Shown piece by piece: positions 14,891 to 22,315 of a DNA stretch of 29,275 nucleotides; position 1 is the first letter of the stretch, and each line of letters opens with the position of its first letter. Under the pieces are notes generated by a model, which had not been told where the DNA came from, searched no databases, and worked only from the letters and a program-made list of their open reading frames with translations. Position numbers and translations under genes: made by a program. Where the stretch lies: contig DDRH01000026.1 in assembly GCA_002343075.1 (NCBI GenBank), forward strand, positions 1 through 29,275, written 5' to 3'. This DNA comes from Phycisphaerales bacterium UBA2421. GTDB lineage: Bacteria; Planctomycetota; Phycisphaerae; Tepidisphaerales; Tepidisphaeraceae.

Positions 14891-17395
14891 ATGGCGCGCT
14901 TTCACCCTTCTGAATGTCACCTGACTCGCTCGCGGGCTTCCGTTTTGGTCCAGGCGATGGCGCTGGCAGTGCCGACACTGGCGCTGGCTGGGGCCGGTTT
15001 TAACAGCGGGAGTGTGACGTGGAGTTGGGATGCCGACACCAACAGCGTCAACGGCGGGAAAACCAGTTTCACACAGGGTCCCGTCTCCTCAGGCGCCCTG
15101 CCGACAAGTCCGACATTTCAATTGAACAAGTCCGGCAGTTTTGGAAGCGCAGTGGCGACCGGCAAGGGGTCGATCGGATATGTTGCAAACGCGACGACCG
15201 CCAGTTGGACCTTCGCAGGCGGGACAGGCGCTGCGCAGAACGATCCACTCAACCAGTTCACCGGCAACACGATTACAAAGGTCAATTTCGGCGGGTTGTA
15301 TGACGTCACCTCGCCGAGTTTTGGGCCGACCGGCGTGGGATATTTTTCTCTGACTGCAGCCGGGGTCGCGGGCGTGAGTGGTTCGACCGCAATCGATTTC
15401 AACGTGCAGTGGCGCCTCGGCGGGCCGACCGGAACGCTTTTGAGGTCGCAAGTTAACGATGGCACGACGTTCTTTGGTGGGGTGACCGGTCTCTCTTTCA
15501 GCAAGACCTTCACCTACGGCACCGCCTTCTCGCCATCTACGATCGGGACCACGAGCAAGATCTGGGTCGGCGGCTTCTTGTCGCTGCAAGCCTCCAACGG
15601 CGGAACTCCCAGCGACGTTGTCCCAATTCAGTTCGAGGCGTCCGCCGCCCCACCGACGGCTACTTTTTATGGTCCCGCGGGTGGTGCATCCGACTGGCAT
15701 GACCCGAACACCTGGGCCGTCCCAGACAATCCCGCTGCGGGCGTGTTTGCGTTCACCGAACCGGGTGCTCTGGTCCCGCAGATTCCGGATGGGCAGGGCA
15801 TTCGTGCGCGAGTCGTCAATAATGCCAGCGAGCCCAGGGCGCTGGTCTTGAATGCCCCCGTCACCCTTGGAGCACTGCAGATTGACGAAAACAACAGCGT
15901 CTTTCTTGAGAGCGGCGCGGGCACGCAGAGCCTCAACATGGACGCAACGACCGGAAATGCCAGCATCTTCATCGGTGCCACCGCCGGCCGGGGGATACAC
16001 TCGATCAGCACCGAGCTAATTCTTGACGACTCGCTCGACATTCGCGTCGAAACCGATCAACCCGGAAGCGGGCAGGGGAGCGTGCTCATCATCGACGGGC
16101 CGATCGGTGCCAACGGCGGGCCACGCGATATCAACGTCAGCGGCGGGGGGGTGCTGGTCTTAAACCAGGGCAATTTTTACGACGGCAACCTCAACATCAG
16201 CGACGGGGGCACTGTTCGCGCCAACTCCAGCGGCGCTCTCAGCAGCGGCGGGGCATTCGTTGGCAATGGTCGCCTCGAAATCAACGATTCCCAGCCGTTT
16301 TTCAGCACCGGCAGCCAGATGAGCATTGAATCGGGCGGCGTGCTTGTGCTCGGTGTCGCAACTTTCGGAAACGCACAGGCGGTTATCGCACCGGGGGGTG
16401 GATTTGCGGCAAATCCGGGCATTCTCTCGCAGCTAAGCGTGGGGCCAGGTTCGGGTATACTCCTCTCGCCCGGTTCGTTTGTCGGCCACGAGAACATCGA
16501 CACATCCCCGGCGACCAACCCGTCGGGCCTCGGGTCAAGCCCGATCTACCTCTACGGCCTCTCCGCCGACGCGACAACGCTGGGGTCGAGCAACATCACC
16601 GTTGGGCTGAGCAGCAGCAGTCCGTGGGTCGGCCTGAGTTCCGACGGGATTGATCGCGCATACGGCACCGACCCGAATGACCCCAATGCCCCGATTCTGC
16701 AGTTCCTCGGCAGCGGTCGGTTGGTGGCAATTGGGGGCGATCTGGACATCAACGCACGAATCTTCGGTGGGTCAGAGACATCAGTGCAGATCTCCGGTTC
16801 GGGTGTCGTCGGCATCAACTCCACCAACAACCAGTTTGAAGGATTCATCGATGTTCTGCCCGACGGCGCGCTACGGGTGGATGGAACCCTGCCGCAGTTG
16901 CAGTCGATACTCGTGAGTGGCATTCTCGGGGGTAACGGCAGCCTTGCGGGCACGGTCATTGTTGACAACCAGGGCCGGCTCGATCCGGGGATGAACAAGT
17001 ACAACAGTGCCCTCGGCGAATTGACAGTGCATGACCTGCAATTGTCGAATCTATCGGTGCTCGAGTTTGAGTTCGGTGAGTTTGACAGCGATCAGGTGAG
17101 TGTCTTGGGAACACTGACACTCGACGGCGAGCTACTCATCAGCCAGTTGCAGGATTTCGATAATCAGGGAGTCTACACGCTGTTTACCTACAGCGGCGCG
17201 CTGATCGATAACGGTCTGACGATCAGCCCGCTGAGCCAGCCGATCGACGGTGTGCCGGCGGAATTGGCGGCATCCATCTTGATTATCCCGAACATCGGCG
17301 GCCCCGGCGGGGTCGTCGTGCTTTCGGTGCCCGAGCCAGGCACCGTCGGACTCCTCACGGCGGGTGCGGGATTATTGCTGCGCAGACGCCGGTGA
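14891..17395 (+). CDS. PEP-CTERM beta-rich surface protein, paralog 1
   Basis: An 834-aa exported protein. It has a signal peptide (VLVQAMALAVPTLALAGA), then a roughly 215-residue N-terminal module rich in G, S and T that is shared with the next gene. From about residue 254 (ASDWHDPNTWAVPDNPAAG) an autotransporter-like passenger of short beta strands follows (VTLGALQIDENNSVFLES, INVSGGGVLVLNQGN, NISDGGTVRANS), which probably folds as a beta-helix. The end is VPEPGTVGLLTAGAGLLLRR plus RR, a classic PEP-CTERM sorting signal recognised by an exosortase. A strong GGAGG lies 5 nt before the ATG, unusual for this window and suggesting high expression. Function unknown; a structural or adhesive exopolymer-associated role is inferred. 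Confidence 0.88.
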   Translation: MARFHPSECHLTRSRASVLVQAMALAVPTLALAGAGFNSGSVTWSWDADTNSVNGGKTSFTQGPVSSGALPTSPTFQLNKSGSFGSAVATGKGSIGYVANATTASWTFAGGTGAAQNDPLNQFTGNTITKVNFGGLYDVTSPSFGPTGVGYFSLTAAGVAGVSGSTAIDFNVQWRLGGPTGTLLRSQVNDGTTFFGGVTGLSFSKTFTYGTAFSPSTIGTTSKIWVGGFLSLQASNGGTPSDVVPIQFEASAAPPTATFYGPAGGASDWHDPNTWAVPDNPAAGVFAFTEPGALVPQIPDGQGIRARVVNNASEPRALVLNAPVTLGALQIDENNSVFLESGAGTQSLNMDATTGNASIFIGATAGRGIHSISTELILDDSLDIRVETDQPGSGQGSVLIIDGPIGANGGPRDINVSGGGVLVLNQGNFYDGNLNISDGGTVRANSSGALSSGGAFVGNGRLEINDSQPFFSTGSQMSIESGGVLVLGVATFGNAQAVIAPGGGFAANPGILSQLSVGPGSGILLSPGSFVGHENIDTSPATNPSGLGSSPIYLYGLSADATTLGSSNITVGLSSSSPWVGLSSDGIDRAYGTDPNDPNAPILQFLGSGRLVAIGGDLDINARIFGGSETSVQISGSGVVGINSTNNQFEGFIDVLPDGALRVDGTLPQLQSILVSGILGGNGSLAGTVIVDNQGRLDPGMNKYNSALGELTVHDLQLSNLSVLEFEFGEFDSDQVSVLGTLTLDGELLISQLQDFDNQGVYTLFTYSGALIDNGLTISPLSQPIDGVPAELAASILIIPNIGGPGGVVVLSVPEPGTVGLLTAGAGLLLRRRR

Positions 17396-17666
17396 TTCTC
17401 GCTGCGTGTCGCTCGCGCACCACGGACCTTCGGCGGACCTTCGTCGAACGCGCCAAACGCCCCGAGCCAGACCGCAGGTTACCCATTTTGCCCAAAGCCC
17501 GCTCCATCTGCAAAAGTTGGGGTGCTATGGTTTGTTTTCTCACATTTTCTTTGCTCTCTAGACCGCAGCAGAGTAGATTTTTCAGCGGGTTGGAGGGCTG
17601 CCGGTTTGCTCGATCGGTAGCTTCCTCGTTCCAATCCATGCTCTGAGGTTTGAGGGAGAATTGAAG
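17396..17666. other. Spacer between PEP-CTERM paralogs
   Basis: 271 bp without a supported gene. A tandem CGGACCTTCG-type direct repeat lies at about 17423-17444. An AT-richer stretch at about 17525-17585 may hold a promoter, but I could not assign boxes. No intrinsic terminator was recognised after the first paralog. Confidence 0.4.
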
Positions 17667-20258
17667 ATGGTTGGACGATTCAACGCGCGCAAAATGCGCG
17701 CCGTGGTGGGTCATGTTGTGGCATTGTCGCTGCCTGCGATTTCGCTCGCCGGCGCTGCTTTTTCAAGCGGAAGCGCCACCTGGAGTTGGGATGCCGACAC
17801 CAATAGCGCGCTCGGCGGCAAGACTACGTTCGCCATCGCGCCCCCGTCCTCTTCGTTGCTGCCGGGAAGCCCTACGTTTCAACTAAACCGTACTGGTAGT
17901 TCCGCAGGGGGCAGCGCGACTGGCAAAGGGTCCATTGGTCATGTGGCTAACTCAACGACCACAAGCTGGACATTTGCAGGCGGCAGCGGTGCCGCGCAAG
18001 CCGATCCTACGAATGTCTTTACCGGCGATACCATCACCAAGGTGCGCTTCGGCGGGCTTTTTGATGTCACGGGGAGCGGGTTTGGCCCGACTGCGGTTGG
18101 GTACTTTTCGCTGACGGTCGCCGGCACGGCGGGGGTTGGCGGCTCGACGCAGGTCGCGTTCGACATGCAATGGCGAAAGAATGGCCCGAATGGCGCGCTG
18201 CTGCGTTCGGCCATCTCCAACGGCACCACGTTCTTCGGTGGCGGATCGCCGACACCGTTTAGCGCGACCTATACCTATGCCTCACCGTTCGCGCCGTCGA
18301 GCGTCTCGGCGAGCGATGATATCTGGGTCGGCGGGTCGCTCACGTTCATCGCCGACAACAGCGGTACGCCAAGCGATGTCGTACCAATCCACTTTGAAGC
18401 CTCCGCCGCGCCGCCGACGGCAACTTCGTTTCTCACTACAGGCACCGGCGACTGGTTCAACCCAGGGGTATGGCAGGCACCGAATAACCCCGCTGCTGGC
18501 ATCTTCAGTTTCCAGGAGCCAAATGCTGCGGTGCCCATTGTTCCCAATGCCATCGGGGAGCGCGCGCGGTTTGTGAATGTTGGATCCACAGGCCGAACGC
18601 TGCAGCTGAGCCAGGATGTCACCCTCGGTTCCCTGCTGATTGATGACGACAATGCCGTCAATATTGAAAACCTCCCGGGGCAGGCGTTTACAACAACCTT
18701 CGACACGCTCGCGCACAACGCCACGATTCATATCGGTGCCGGCAGCGGCAGCGGAGAACATCGGCTCGATTCCAATGTCGTGCTGGCCAGAGATCTTGAA
18801 CTGCGTGTGGAATCACCCGATCCTGTAACCGGCGGGGGTTCGCAATTCACCTTTGCGAGAGCGATCACCAATGCAGGTGGGGCCGGCGGGACGCCGCGCA
18901 ACGTCACCATCAGCGGCGGGGGGACGGTCAACTACCTCGTCGCCAATGATTACCGTGGAGTCACCGATGTGATCGACGGAGGCAATCTTCGAGTTGCCTC
19001 GGCGGGCGGGTTGGGAACCGCTTCGGCAAACGTCCGCGATGGAAGCATCTCGCTCGATACATCGACGCCATTTTCCCCGGTAACAGTTGGGCAGATCTTC
19101 GTGCGCGAAGGCGGAATTGTCCGCCTGGCAATGCCATTCCAGCAAGCGGGCACCATCTCGCTGAATGGCCGCCTCGCAGGCGTGTCGGGTTCGCCCGCGG
19201 TGCTCGGTGCGCTGACGTTGTCGCAAAGCGGAATTGGAAACCTCGATGCCGGCAACGGCGGGTTCATCGGGCACACCGTGTTTGATCTTTCACCGGCCGG
19301 CAATCCGGCGGGGCTTACCAACAACGCGCTGCACACATTCGGCGTCTCGGCAAACTTTTCCGGCGGGCAGATCGAGCCTTCTATCGCCATTGGAAGCGGC
19401 AGCAACAGCCCGTGGATGGGCCTCGGCGGCGACCGGGGAACATTCGTGTTTGGCACACCAGGCACTCAAACCGGAGTGGTTCGCATCGCGGGCAGAGCGG
19501 AAATCAGCAGCCTCGGGGGCGAGTTTATCGTCAACAGCCGGCTGACCAGCTTCGAGGGGGGCGACCTCCACATCACTGGCGGCGGGATCGTCGCTCTCAA
19601 TTCCGTCGACAGCGATTACCAGGGGAGAATCACCGTTTCCCCCGGCGCCAATCTCCGGGTCGATGGCGCAATCCCCAATATCGCCTCCATCACGGTCCAG
19701 CCCGGTGCTACCTTCGGCGGGAACGGATCTGTCGCCCCGAACCTGCCCCGGCCGACCACCGCCGGCCCTGACGGCGTCGCTTTCGGAACGGTTCGAGTCT
19801 TGTCCGGCGGGATGCTGGACCCTGGGCTGAACACGTTCAACAATGCGCTCGGAGTAATCACGCTCCCGAATGTGGAGATGGAAGAGGGTGCGATTCTTGA
19901 ATTCGAGTTTGCCGGTCCCGGCGGACCGCTCGATACCTTCAACGATCGGCTTTTTGTCACCGGTGATCTCATCCTCGACGGCGAGCTGGTCATCAATCAG
20001 CTTCAGAATTTTGACAATGCTAGCGAGTATACGCTGATTGACTACGCCCGGACCATCGTCAACAACGGGTTGGTCGTCAGCCCCACGAGCCAGGAGATTT
20101 TCGGCCTGCCCGCTGTCGAAATGGCGCAAATCGTCATCATCCCGAACGATGGCATGCCCGGCGGGCGCGTGGTGCTGCAGATCGTCCCTGAACCGGCCTC
20201 CGCAGGCCTGCTCGCACTGGGTGCGCTGCTGACAACCCGCCGTCGCCGCGGGGTATGA
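17667..20258 (+). CDS. PEP-CTERM beta-rich surface protein, paralog 2
   Basis: An 863-aa tandem paralog of the preceding gene with the same architecture: signal peptide (VVGHVVALSLPAISLAGAAF), the shared N-terminal module beginning GSATWSWDADTNSALGGKT, a beta-helix-like passenger from about residue 255 (TGDWFNPGVWQAPNNPAAG), and the C-terminal VPEPASAGLLALGALLTTRR sorting tail. The two align along their whole length, including the FEFEF/LDGELxINQLQ(N/D)FDN segment before the tail. I chose the ATG at 17667 because AGGGAGA lies 7 nt upstream; a TTG two codons earlier is possible. The 271-bp gap to the first copy suggests an independent promoter. The pair is a recent-to-moderate duplication; role unknown. 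Confidence 0.87.
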   Translation: MVGRFNARKMRAVVGHVVALSLPAISLAGAAFSSGSATWSWDADTNSALGGKTTFAIAPPSSSLLPGSPTFQLNRTGSSAGGSATGKGSIGHVANSTTTSWTFAGGSGAAQADPTNVFTGDTITKVRFGGLFDVTGSGFGPTAVGYFSLTVAGTAGVGGSTQVAFDMQWRKNGPNGALLRSAISNGTTFFGGGSPTPFSATYTYASPFAPSSVSASDDIWVGGSLTFIADNSGTPSDVVPIHFEASAAPPTATSFLTTGTGDWFNPGVWQAPNNPAAGIFSFQEPNAAVPIVPNAIGERARFVNVGSTGRTLQLSQDVTLGSLLIDDDNAVNIENLPGQAFTTTFDTLAHNATIHIGAGSGSGEHRLDSNVVLARDLELRVESPDPVTGGGSQFTFARAITNAGGAGGTPRNVTISGGGTVNYLVANDYRGVTDVIDGGNLRVASAGGLGTASANVRDGSISLDTSTPFSPVTVGQIFVREGGIVRLAMPFQQAGTISLNGRLAGVSGSPAVLGALTLSQSGIGNLDAGNGGFIGHTVFDLSPAGNPAGLTNNALHTFGVSANFSGGQIEPSIAIGSGSNSPWMGLGGDRGTFVFGTPGTQTGVVRIAGRAEISSLGGEFIVNSRLTSFEGGDLHITGGGIVALNSVDSDYQGRITVSPGANLRVDGAIPNIASITVQPGATFGGNGSVAPNLPRPTTAGPDGVAFGTVRVLSGGMLDPGLNTFNNALGVITLPNVEMEEGAILEFEFAGPGGPLDTFNDRLFVTGDLILDGELVINQLQNFDNASEYTLIDYARTIVNNGLVVSPTSQEIFGLPAVEMAQIVIIPNDGMPGGRVVLQIVPEPASAGLLALGALLTTRRRRGV

Positions 20259-20364
20259 TCTCGAAGGCGCACCACGACACGCGAGCTTGCGACGAGTAAC
20301 CCGCTCCGCTGCCACCTTTGCTGGCTGCGGTCCGGCCCCGTCACGCGGCGCGCTCACCGCGGCG

Positions 20365-20393
20365 TGGACAATTGCCAGGCAATCGACGAAATT
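20365..20393 (+). promoter_or_regulatory. Candidate promoter of the tRNA-Ile2 gene
   Basis: TGGACA (20365-20370) and GAAATT (20388-20393) are separated by 17 nt, and the mature tRNA 5' end follows 9 nt after the -10. The -10 is a weak match. The spacer contains the perfect palindrome ATTGCC-A-GGCAAT (20371-20383), which could be chance. Confidence 0.3.
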
Positions 20394-20402
20394 GCTGCCC
20401 GC

Positions 20403-20446
20403 GGGCCCGTAGCTCAACGGTTAGAGCAGGGGACTCATAATCCCTT
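20403..20446 (+). tRNA. 5' half of tRNA-Ile2 (anticodon CAT), interrupted
   Basis: The sequence follows tRNA numbering exactly from position 1 to 44. The acceptor 5' strand is GGGCCCG, the D-arm GCTC-AACGGTTA-GAGC, and the anticodon stem GGGGA/TCCCT (one G-T pair) with loop CTCATAA. The anticodon CAT is at 20436-20438. The GACTCATAATC context matches bacterial tRNA-Ile2, whose C34 is modified to lysidine to read AUA codons; elongator or initiator Met tRNAs look different. After position 44 the match stops. There is no variable loop, T-arm, matching CGGGCCC 3' strand or CCA in the next several hundred bases. I read it as a tRNA split by integration of the downstream element. Confidence 0.8.
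20432..20446 (+). other. Probable attachment core (attL) in the tRNA anticodon arm
   Basis: The last bases that match the tRNA, GACTCATAATCCCTT, cover the anticodon loop and the 3' side of its stem, a common crossover region for tyrosine integrases. Sequence to the left is chromosomal and sequence to the right is element-like. The partner attR copy is not in the window. Confidence 0.55.
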
Positions 20447-20453
20447 TACCGCG

Positions 20454-20541
20454 CCCCAAAACCCCAACAAAAACGATACTTTCACCCCAAAACACCCCGG
20501 CGCAGCGCAATTGCAGCGCAAATCGAAATCGGCGCAGCGCA
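20454..20541 (+). repeat. Direct repeats just inside the element end
   Basis: CCCCAAAAC occurs at 20454-20462 and 20485-20493. GCAGCGCA occurs three times at 20502-20509, 20513-20520 and 20534-20541, the outer two within GGCGCAGCGCA. Short direct repeats next to an att core could be integrase arm-binding sites. That role is inference; no integrase is visible. Confidence 0.45.
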
Positions 20542-20575
20542 CGGAAACCCGCCCGGTGTGATAAGATGTCGATGC

Positions 20576-21016
20576 GTGGCCAAGGCAAAGCGAAAGAAAA
20601 CCGCCCTATCCGAAGCGCCGACATGCAATTGCCTGCTGCTTTGTGACGATGTTCTGGAAAGCAAGGGGCGGGGCAAACACACGCTCCAAGGCGTCATAGG
20701 TGGCATAACCGTTAAAGAACTGCCCGCAACCCTTGGCGGATACGTCGCATATGTTCGAGGCAGCAACGCCTACGTCCGCCAGAAACTTACACTTGAGTTT
20801 ATAGAGCCGGTTGAAGAGGCCGCGTTATTTGCGATTGAAGTAGAGTTTGAACGGCATGAGCCGCTGGACGTCTTTACGCTTATTGTTCCCGTGCCGGCTT
20901 TTGTAGTCGAGGCACCGGGAAGGTACATCTTGAGGGCGATGCATAATAATGTGGACGTTGCGTCGTCAGCGATTATGATAAGAACAGCATCCGCAGGAGG
21001 TGGCAACAATGGATAA
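20576..21016 (+). CDS. Small beta-rich protein, DUF6941-like
   Basis: A 146-aa protein beginning with a basic stretch (MAKAKRKKTALSEAPTCN). The rest alternates beta strands: LLLCDDVLESKGRGKHTLQG, ITVKELPATLGGYVAYVRG, QKLTLEFIEP, AIEVEFERHEPLDVFTLIVP, FVVEAPGRYILRAMHNN. From memory this resembles the DUF6941 group of small bacterial proteins of unknown function; I could not check. The GTG at 20576 is chosen over the in-frame GTG at 20558 because its product starts directly before the basic stretch. Neither start is well supported by a ribosome site. It is the first gene inside the element, and its end overlaps the next gene by 8 bp, implying translational coupling. Confidence 0.6.
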   Translation: MAKAKRKKTALSEAPTCNCLLLCDDVLESKGRGKHTLQGVIGGITVKELPATLGGYVAYVRGSNAYVRQKLTLEFIEPVEEAALFAIEVEFERHEPLDVFTLIVPVPAFVVEAPGRYILRAMHNNVDVASSAIMIRTASAGGGNNG

Positions 21017-21224
21017 CACGACAGAAGTCGTAATGCGTGGCGAAGTGCAAACATGGTCCCCCGGCGTCACCACTGCGAGGGTGAGAGTATTAGCGTCGCC
21101 CCGAAAGGCTGGCAGCACCGGAACGCTTAGAAGCGCCAACACCAGCCTGCGCAGGCGCTATGCGAAGTGGCTAAGCGCTGCAGGCCGCAACACCACAGCA
21201 CTTACCGGCAAATCGGCCATTTGA
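21009..21224 (+). CDS. 71-aa basic protein, unknown
   Basis: A small basic protein (MDNTTEVVMRGEV..., later SLRRRYAKWLSAAGRN) with no motif I recognise. The start is well supported: AGGAGG at 20995-21000 lies 8 nt before the ATG. It overlaps the upstream gene by 8 bp, and the PemK-like gene follows within 9 bp, so the three are likely one operon. Its position directly before a PemK-like gene would fit an antitoxin, but no AbrB/MazE-type or other known antitoxin fold is evident. Confidence 0.55.
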   Translation: MDNTTEVVMRGEVQTWSPGVTTARVRVLASPRKAGSTGTLRSANTSLRRRYAKWLSAAGRNTTALTGKSAI

Positions 21225-21232
21225 ATGCACCG

Positions 21233-21610
21233 ATGCCCGCAAAGATTCGACAGGGCGACGTGTACTTTCTGCCCAACTGCCCGCCATTGGACGGGGGTTC
21301 CCTGAAAGATAGGCGAGTAATCGTCGTCACCCCGACCGACCTGATCGCCGATGATAATGACCTAATCGCAGTGGGGGTATCCACGTCACCGCCGGCAAGC
21401 GGCGAACCTGCTGTTGAAATGCTGAATACCCAACACGACCCCCGCGCAAGGACTGGGTTTACAAAGCCCTGTTGGGCCATTCTGAGGTGGACGCTGCGCG
21501 TTCACGTCGCAAGCCTGGGCAAGAAAGCCGGGCACGTTCGGGGCGAGCGGCTGGCGCGGGTTGTCACCGGCAGCTTGAACTATCTTGCGAACTCGATCCA
21601 AGTTGATTGA
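21233..21610 (+). CDS. PemK/MazF-fold protein (possible endoribonuclease toxin)
   Basis: A 125-aa protein with the outline of the PemK/MazF family: an N-terminal RQGDVYFLP, then KDRRVIVVTP, a central VGVSTSPPASGEPAVEML, and TGFTKPCWAILRWTLRV followed by LGKKAGHVRGERLARVV. These correspond to the GD(I/V)W, K.RPVVVVS, TS(T), TGL.K.S.V and G.L....L..V landmarks. Canonical members cut mRNA, but many phage and mobile-element relatives are uncharacterised. The ATG at 21233 is chosen; a TTG at 21221 overlapping the previous stop is a possible coupled start. It converges with the XRE repressor gene across the inverted repeat at 21619-21647. Confidence 0.6.
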   Translation: MPAKIRQGDVYFLPNCPPLDGGSLKDRRVIVVTPTDLIADDNDLIAVGVSTSPPASGEPAVEMLNTQHDPRARTGFTKPCWAILRWTLRVHVASLGKKAGHVRGERLARVVTGSLNYLANSIQVD

Positions 21611-21618
21611 GACAGGCA

Positions 21619-21647
21619 GGATATCCAACACCCGGTGTTGCATATCC
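21619..21647. terminator. Long inverted repeat between convergent genes
   Basis: Two 14-nt arms, GGATATCCAACACC and GGTGTTGCATATCC, pair with a single C-C mismatch around a 1-nt centre. It lies 9 bp after the PemK-like stop and 14 bp before the repressor stop. The position fits a bidirectional terminator, but there is no T-run on either strand. A protein-binding site is equally possible. Confidence 0.45.
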
Positions 21648-21661
21648 GACGGGGCGGGGCG

Positions 21662-21886
21662 TCACTTCAACAAATCTTTCGCCTTGACGCCAAGGGCAGC
21701 GGCGATGCGCTCGAGGGTTGAAATGCGGATATCGTCTGATTTGCCCGTTTCGACCTGATGCCAGTGCTGTCGGCCAGTTAGCCCGGCTTTCGCAGCGGCT
21801 TCATCCATCGATAACCCAAGCTGTTCGCGCAGTCTTTTCATCTTCTCTCGGTCAATCGGCATCCGCTTATTATCTGTCATAGCCAT
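21662..21886 (-). CDS. XRE-family HTH repressor (CI-like)
   Basis: A 74-aa protein that is almost entirely a helix-turn-helix domain: MKRLREQLGLSMDEAAAKAGLTGRQ ... VETGKSDDIRISTLERIAAALGVKAKDLL. It lacks a C-terminal oligomerisation or protease domain. It is transcribed divergently from the rightward element genes and sits over a palindromic operator and overlapping promoters, so it is the likely master repressor. There is no Shine-Dalgarno, and the predicted transcript starts about 3 nt before the ATG, so translation may be leaderless, as for lambda cI from PRM. An internal ATG at 21880 is possible. The missing peptidase domain may be supplied by the S24 gene at 22507. Confidence 0.85.
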   Translation of the reverse strand: MAMTDNKRMPIDREKMKRLREQLGLSMDEAAAKAGLTGRQHWHQVETGKSDDIRISTLERIAAALGVKAKDLLK

Positions 21887-21887
21887 A

Positions 21888-21915
21888 TTGACAATGTCAT
21901 ACCATTAACGACAAT
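21888..21915 (+). promoter_or_regulatory. Rightward early promoter (PR-like)
   Basis: A perfect -35 TTGACA (21888-21893) and GACAAT (21910-21915, four of six matches to TATAAT) are separated by 16 nt. Transcription would start near 21922 and give an approximately 85-nt leader for the gene at 22007. The -35 overlaps the operator palindrome and abuts the repressor start codon. Confidence 0.55.
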
Positions 21916-21919
21916 GCAC
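21889..21919. promoter_or_regulatory. Two probable repressor operators
   Basis: TGACAATGTCA (21889-21899) is a perfect odd palindrome around a central A. CGACAATGCAC (21909-21919) shares GACAATG and lies exactly 20 bp away, two helical turns, on the same DNA face. A further TGTCA half-site is at 21875-21879. Together they cover both divergent promoters, which fits autoregulation and mutual exclusion. Confidence 0.55.
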
Positions 21920-21924
21920 GGCAA
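21896..21924 (-). promoter_or_regulatory. Leftward repressor promoter (PRM-like)
   Basis: On the minus strand, TTGCCG (21924-21919) and TATGAC (21901-21896) are separated by 17 nt. The transcription start would fall near 21889, only a few nucleotides before the ATG at 21886, which predicts a leaderless message. Confidence 0.5.
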
Positions 21925-21950
21925 GCCTGGCGAGTGCCGGGCATAGAAGT

Positions 21951-21979
21951 GCCCCCGCGATGCTTGAACATCCGGGGGC
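21951..21979 (+). promoter_or_regulatory. Leader hairpin before the 22007 gene
   Basis: GCCCCCG-c-GATG-cttgaa-CATC-CGGGGGC forms an 11-bp stem with one bulged C and a 6-nt loop. It lies 27 nt before the ATG in the predicted rightward transcript. No T-run follows, so it is more likely a leader structure than a terminator. It belongs to a series of hairpins before element genes. Confidence 0.6.
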
Positions 21980-22006
21980 CGGCAACACCTAACGAGAGGT
22001 GACGCA

Positions 22007-22315
22007 ATGAGAAGTGTACGGCAATGTATCACGCTTCGCACCCCCGAAGAGATTGTCAATCGTTGGAACAGCGTCGTTGAGGCGATGCGACACATCGACA
22101 CCGAGCTTGACCTGGAATTCTTCGGCGAATTGATATCGACCTACGGCGCAATGCGCCGCCGAAAAATTCCCGTTACAAGTGGGCTGCATGAGTTGCTCGC
22201 GATGTTGGCGCGGGACGCATTCTCTATCGACGATTCAGACGGCACCACAAAGCGTTCTGTCCGCGCGACCCCGCCCGGATTCTCGAACGAAATGGGGGTG
22301 CGCCGTGGATTCTGA
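22007..22315 (+). CDS. 102-aa element protein, unknown (early gene)
   Basis: The first gene of the rightward transcript, in the position of cro or an early regulator in temperate phages. The protein (PEEIVNRWNSVVEAMRHIDTELDLEFFGELISTYGAMRRRK...) looks mostly helical in its first 70 residues with a disordered basic tail. I do not recognise a family or a clear HTH. GAGAGGTG lies 6 nt before the ATG, a good ribosome site. The next gene's GTG overlaps its last codons by 11 bp. Confidence 0.65.
   Translation: MRSVRQCITLRTPEEIVNRWNSVVEAMRHIDTELDLEFFGELISTYGAMRRRKIPVTSGLHELLAMLARDAFSIDDSDGTTKRSVRATPPGFSNEMGVRRGF

Noticed and set aside
19290..20417. 375-codon minus-strand frame
   Set aside because: Antisense to the second PEP-CTERM gene and running into the tRNA. 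No motifs of its own.
20436..20460. Group I intron in the tRNA anticodon loop
   Set aside because: Group I introns in tRNA-Ile(CAT) are known, but here the match continues through the 3' anticodon stem to position 44. No intron core or downstream 3' exon is visible.
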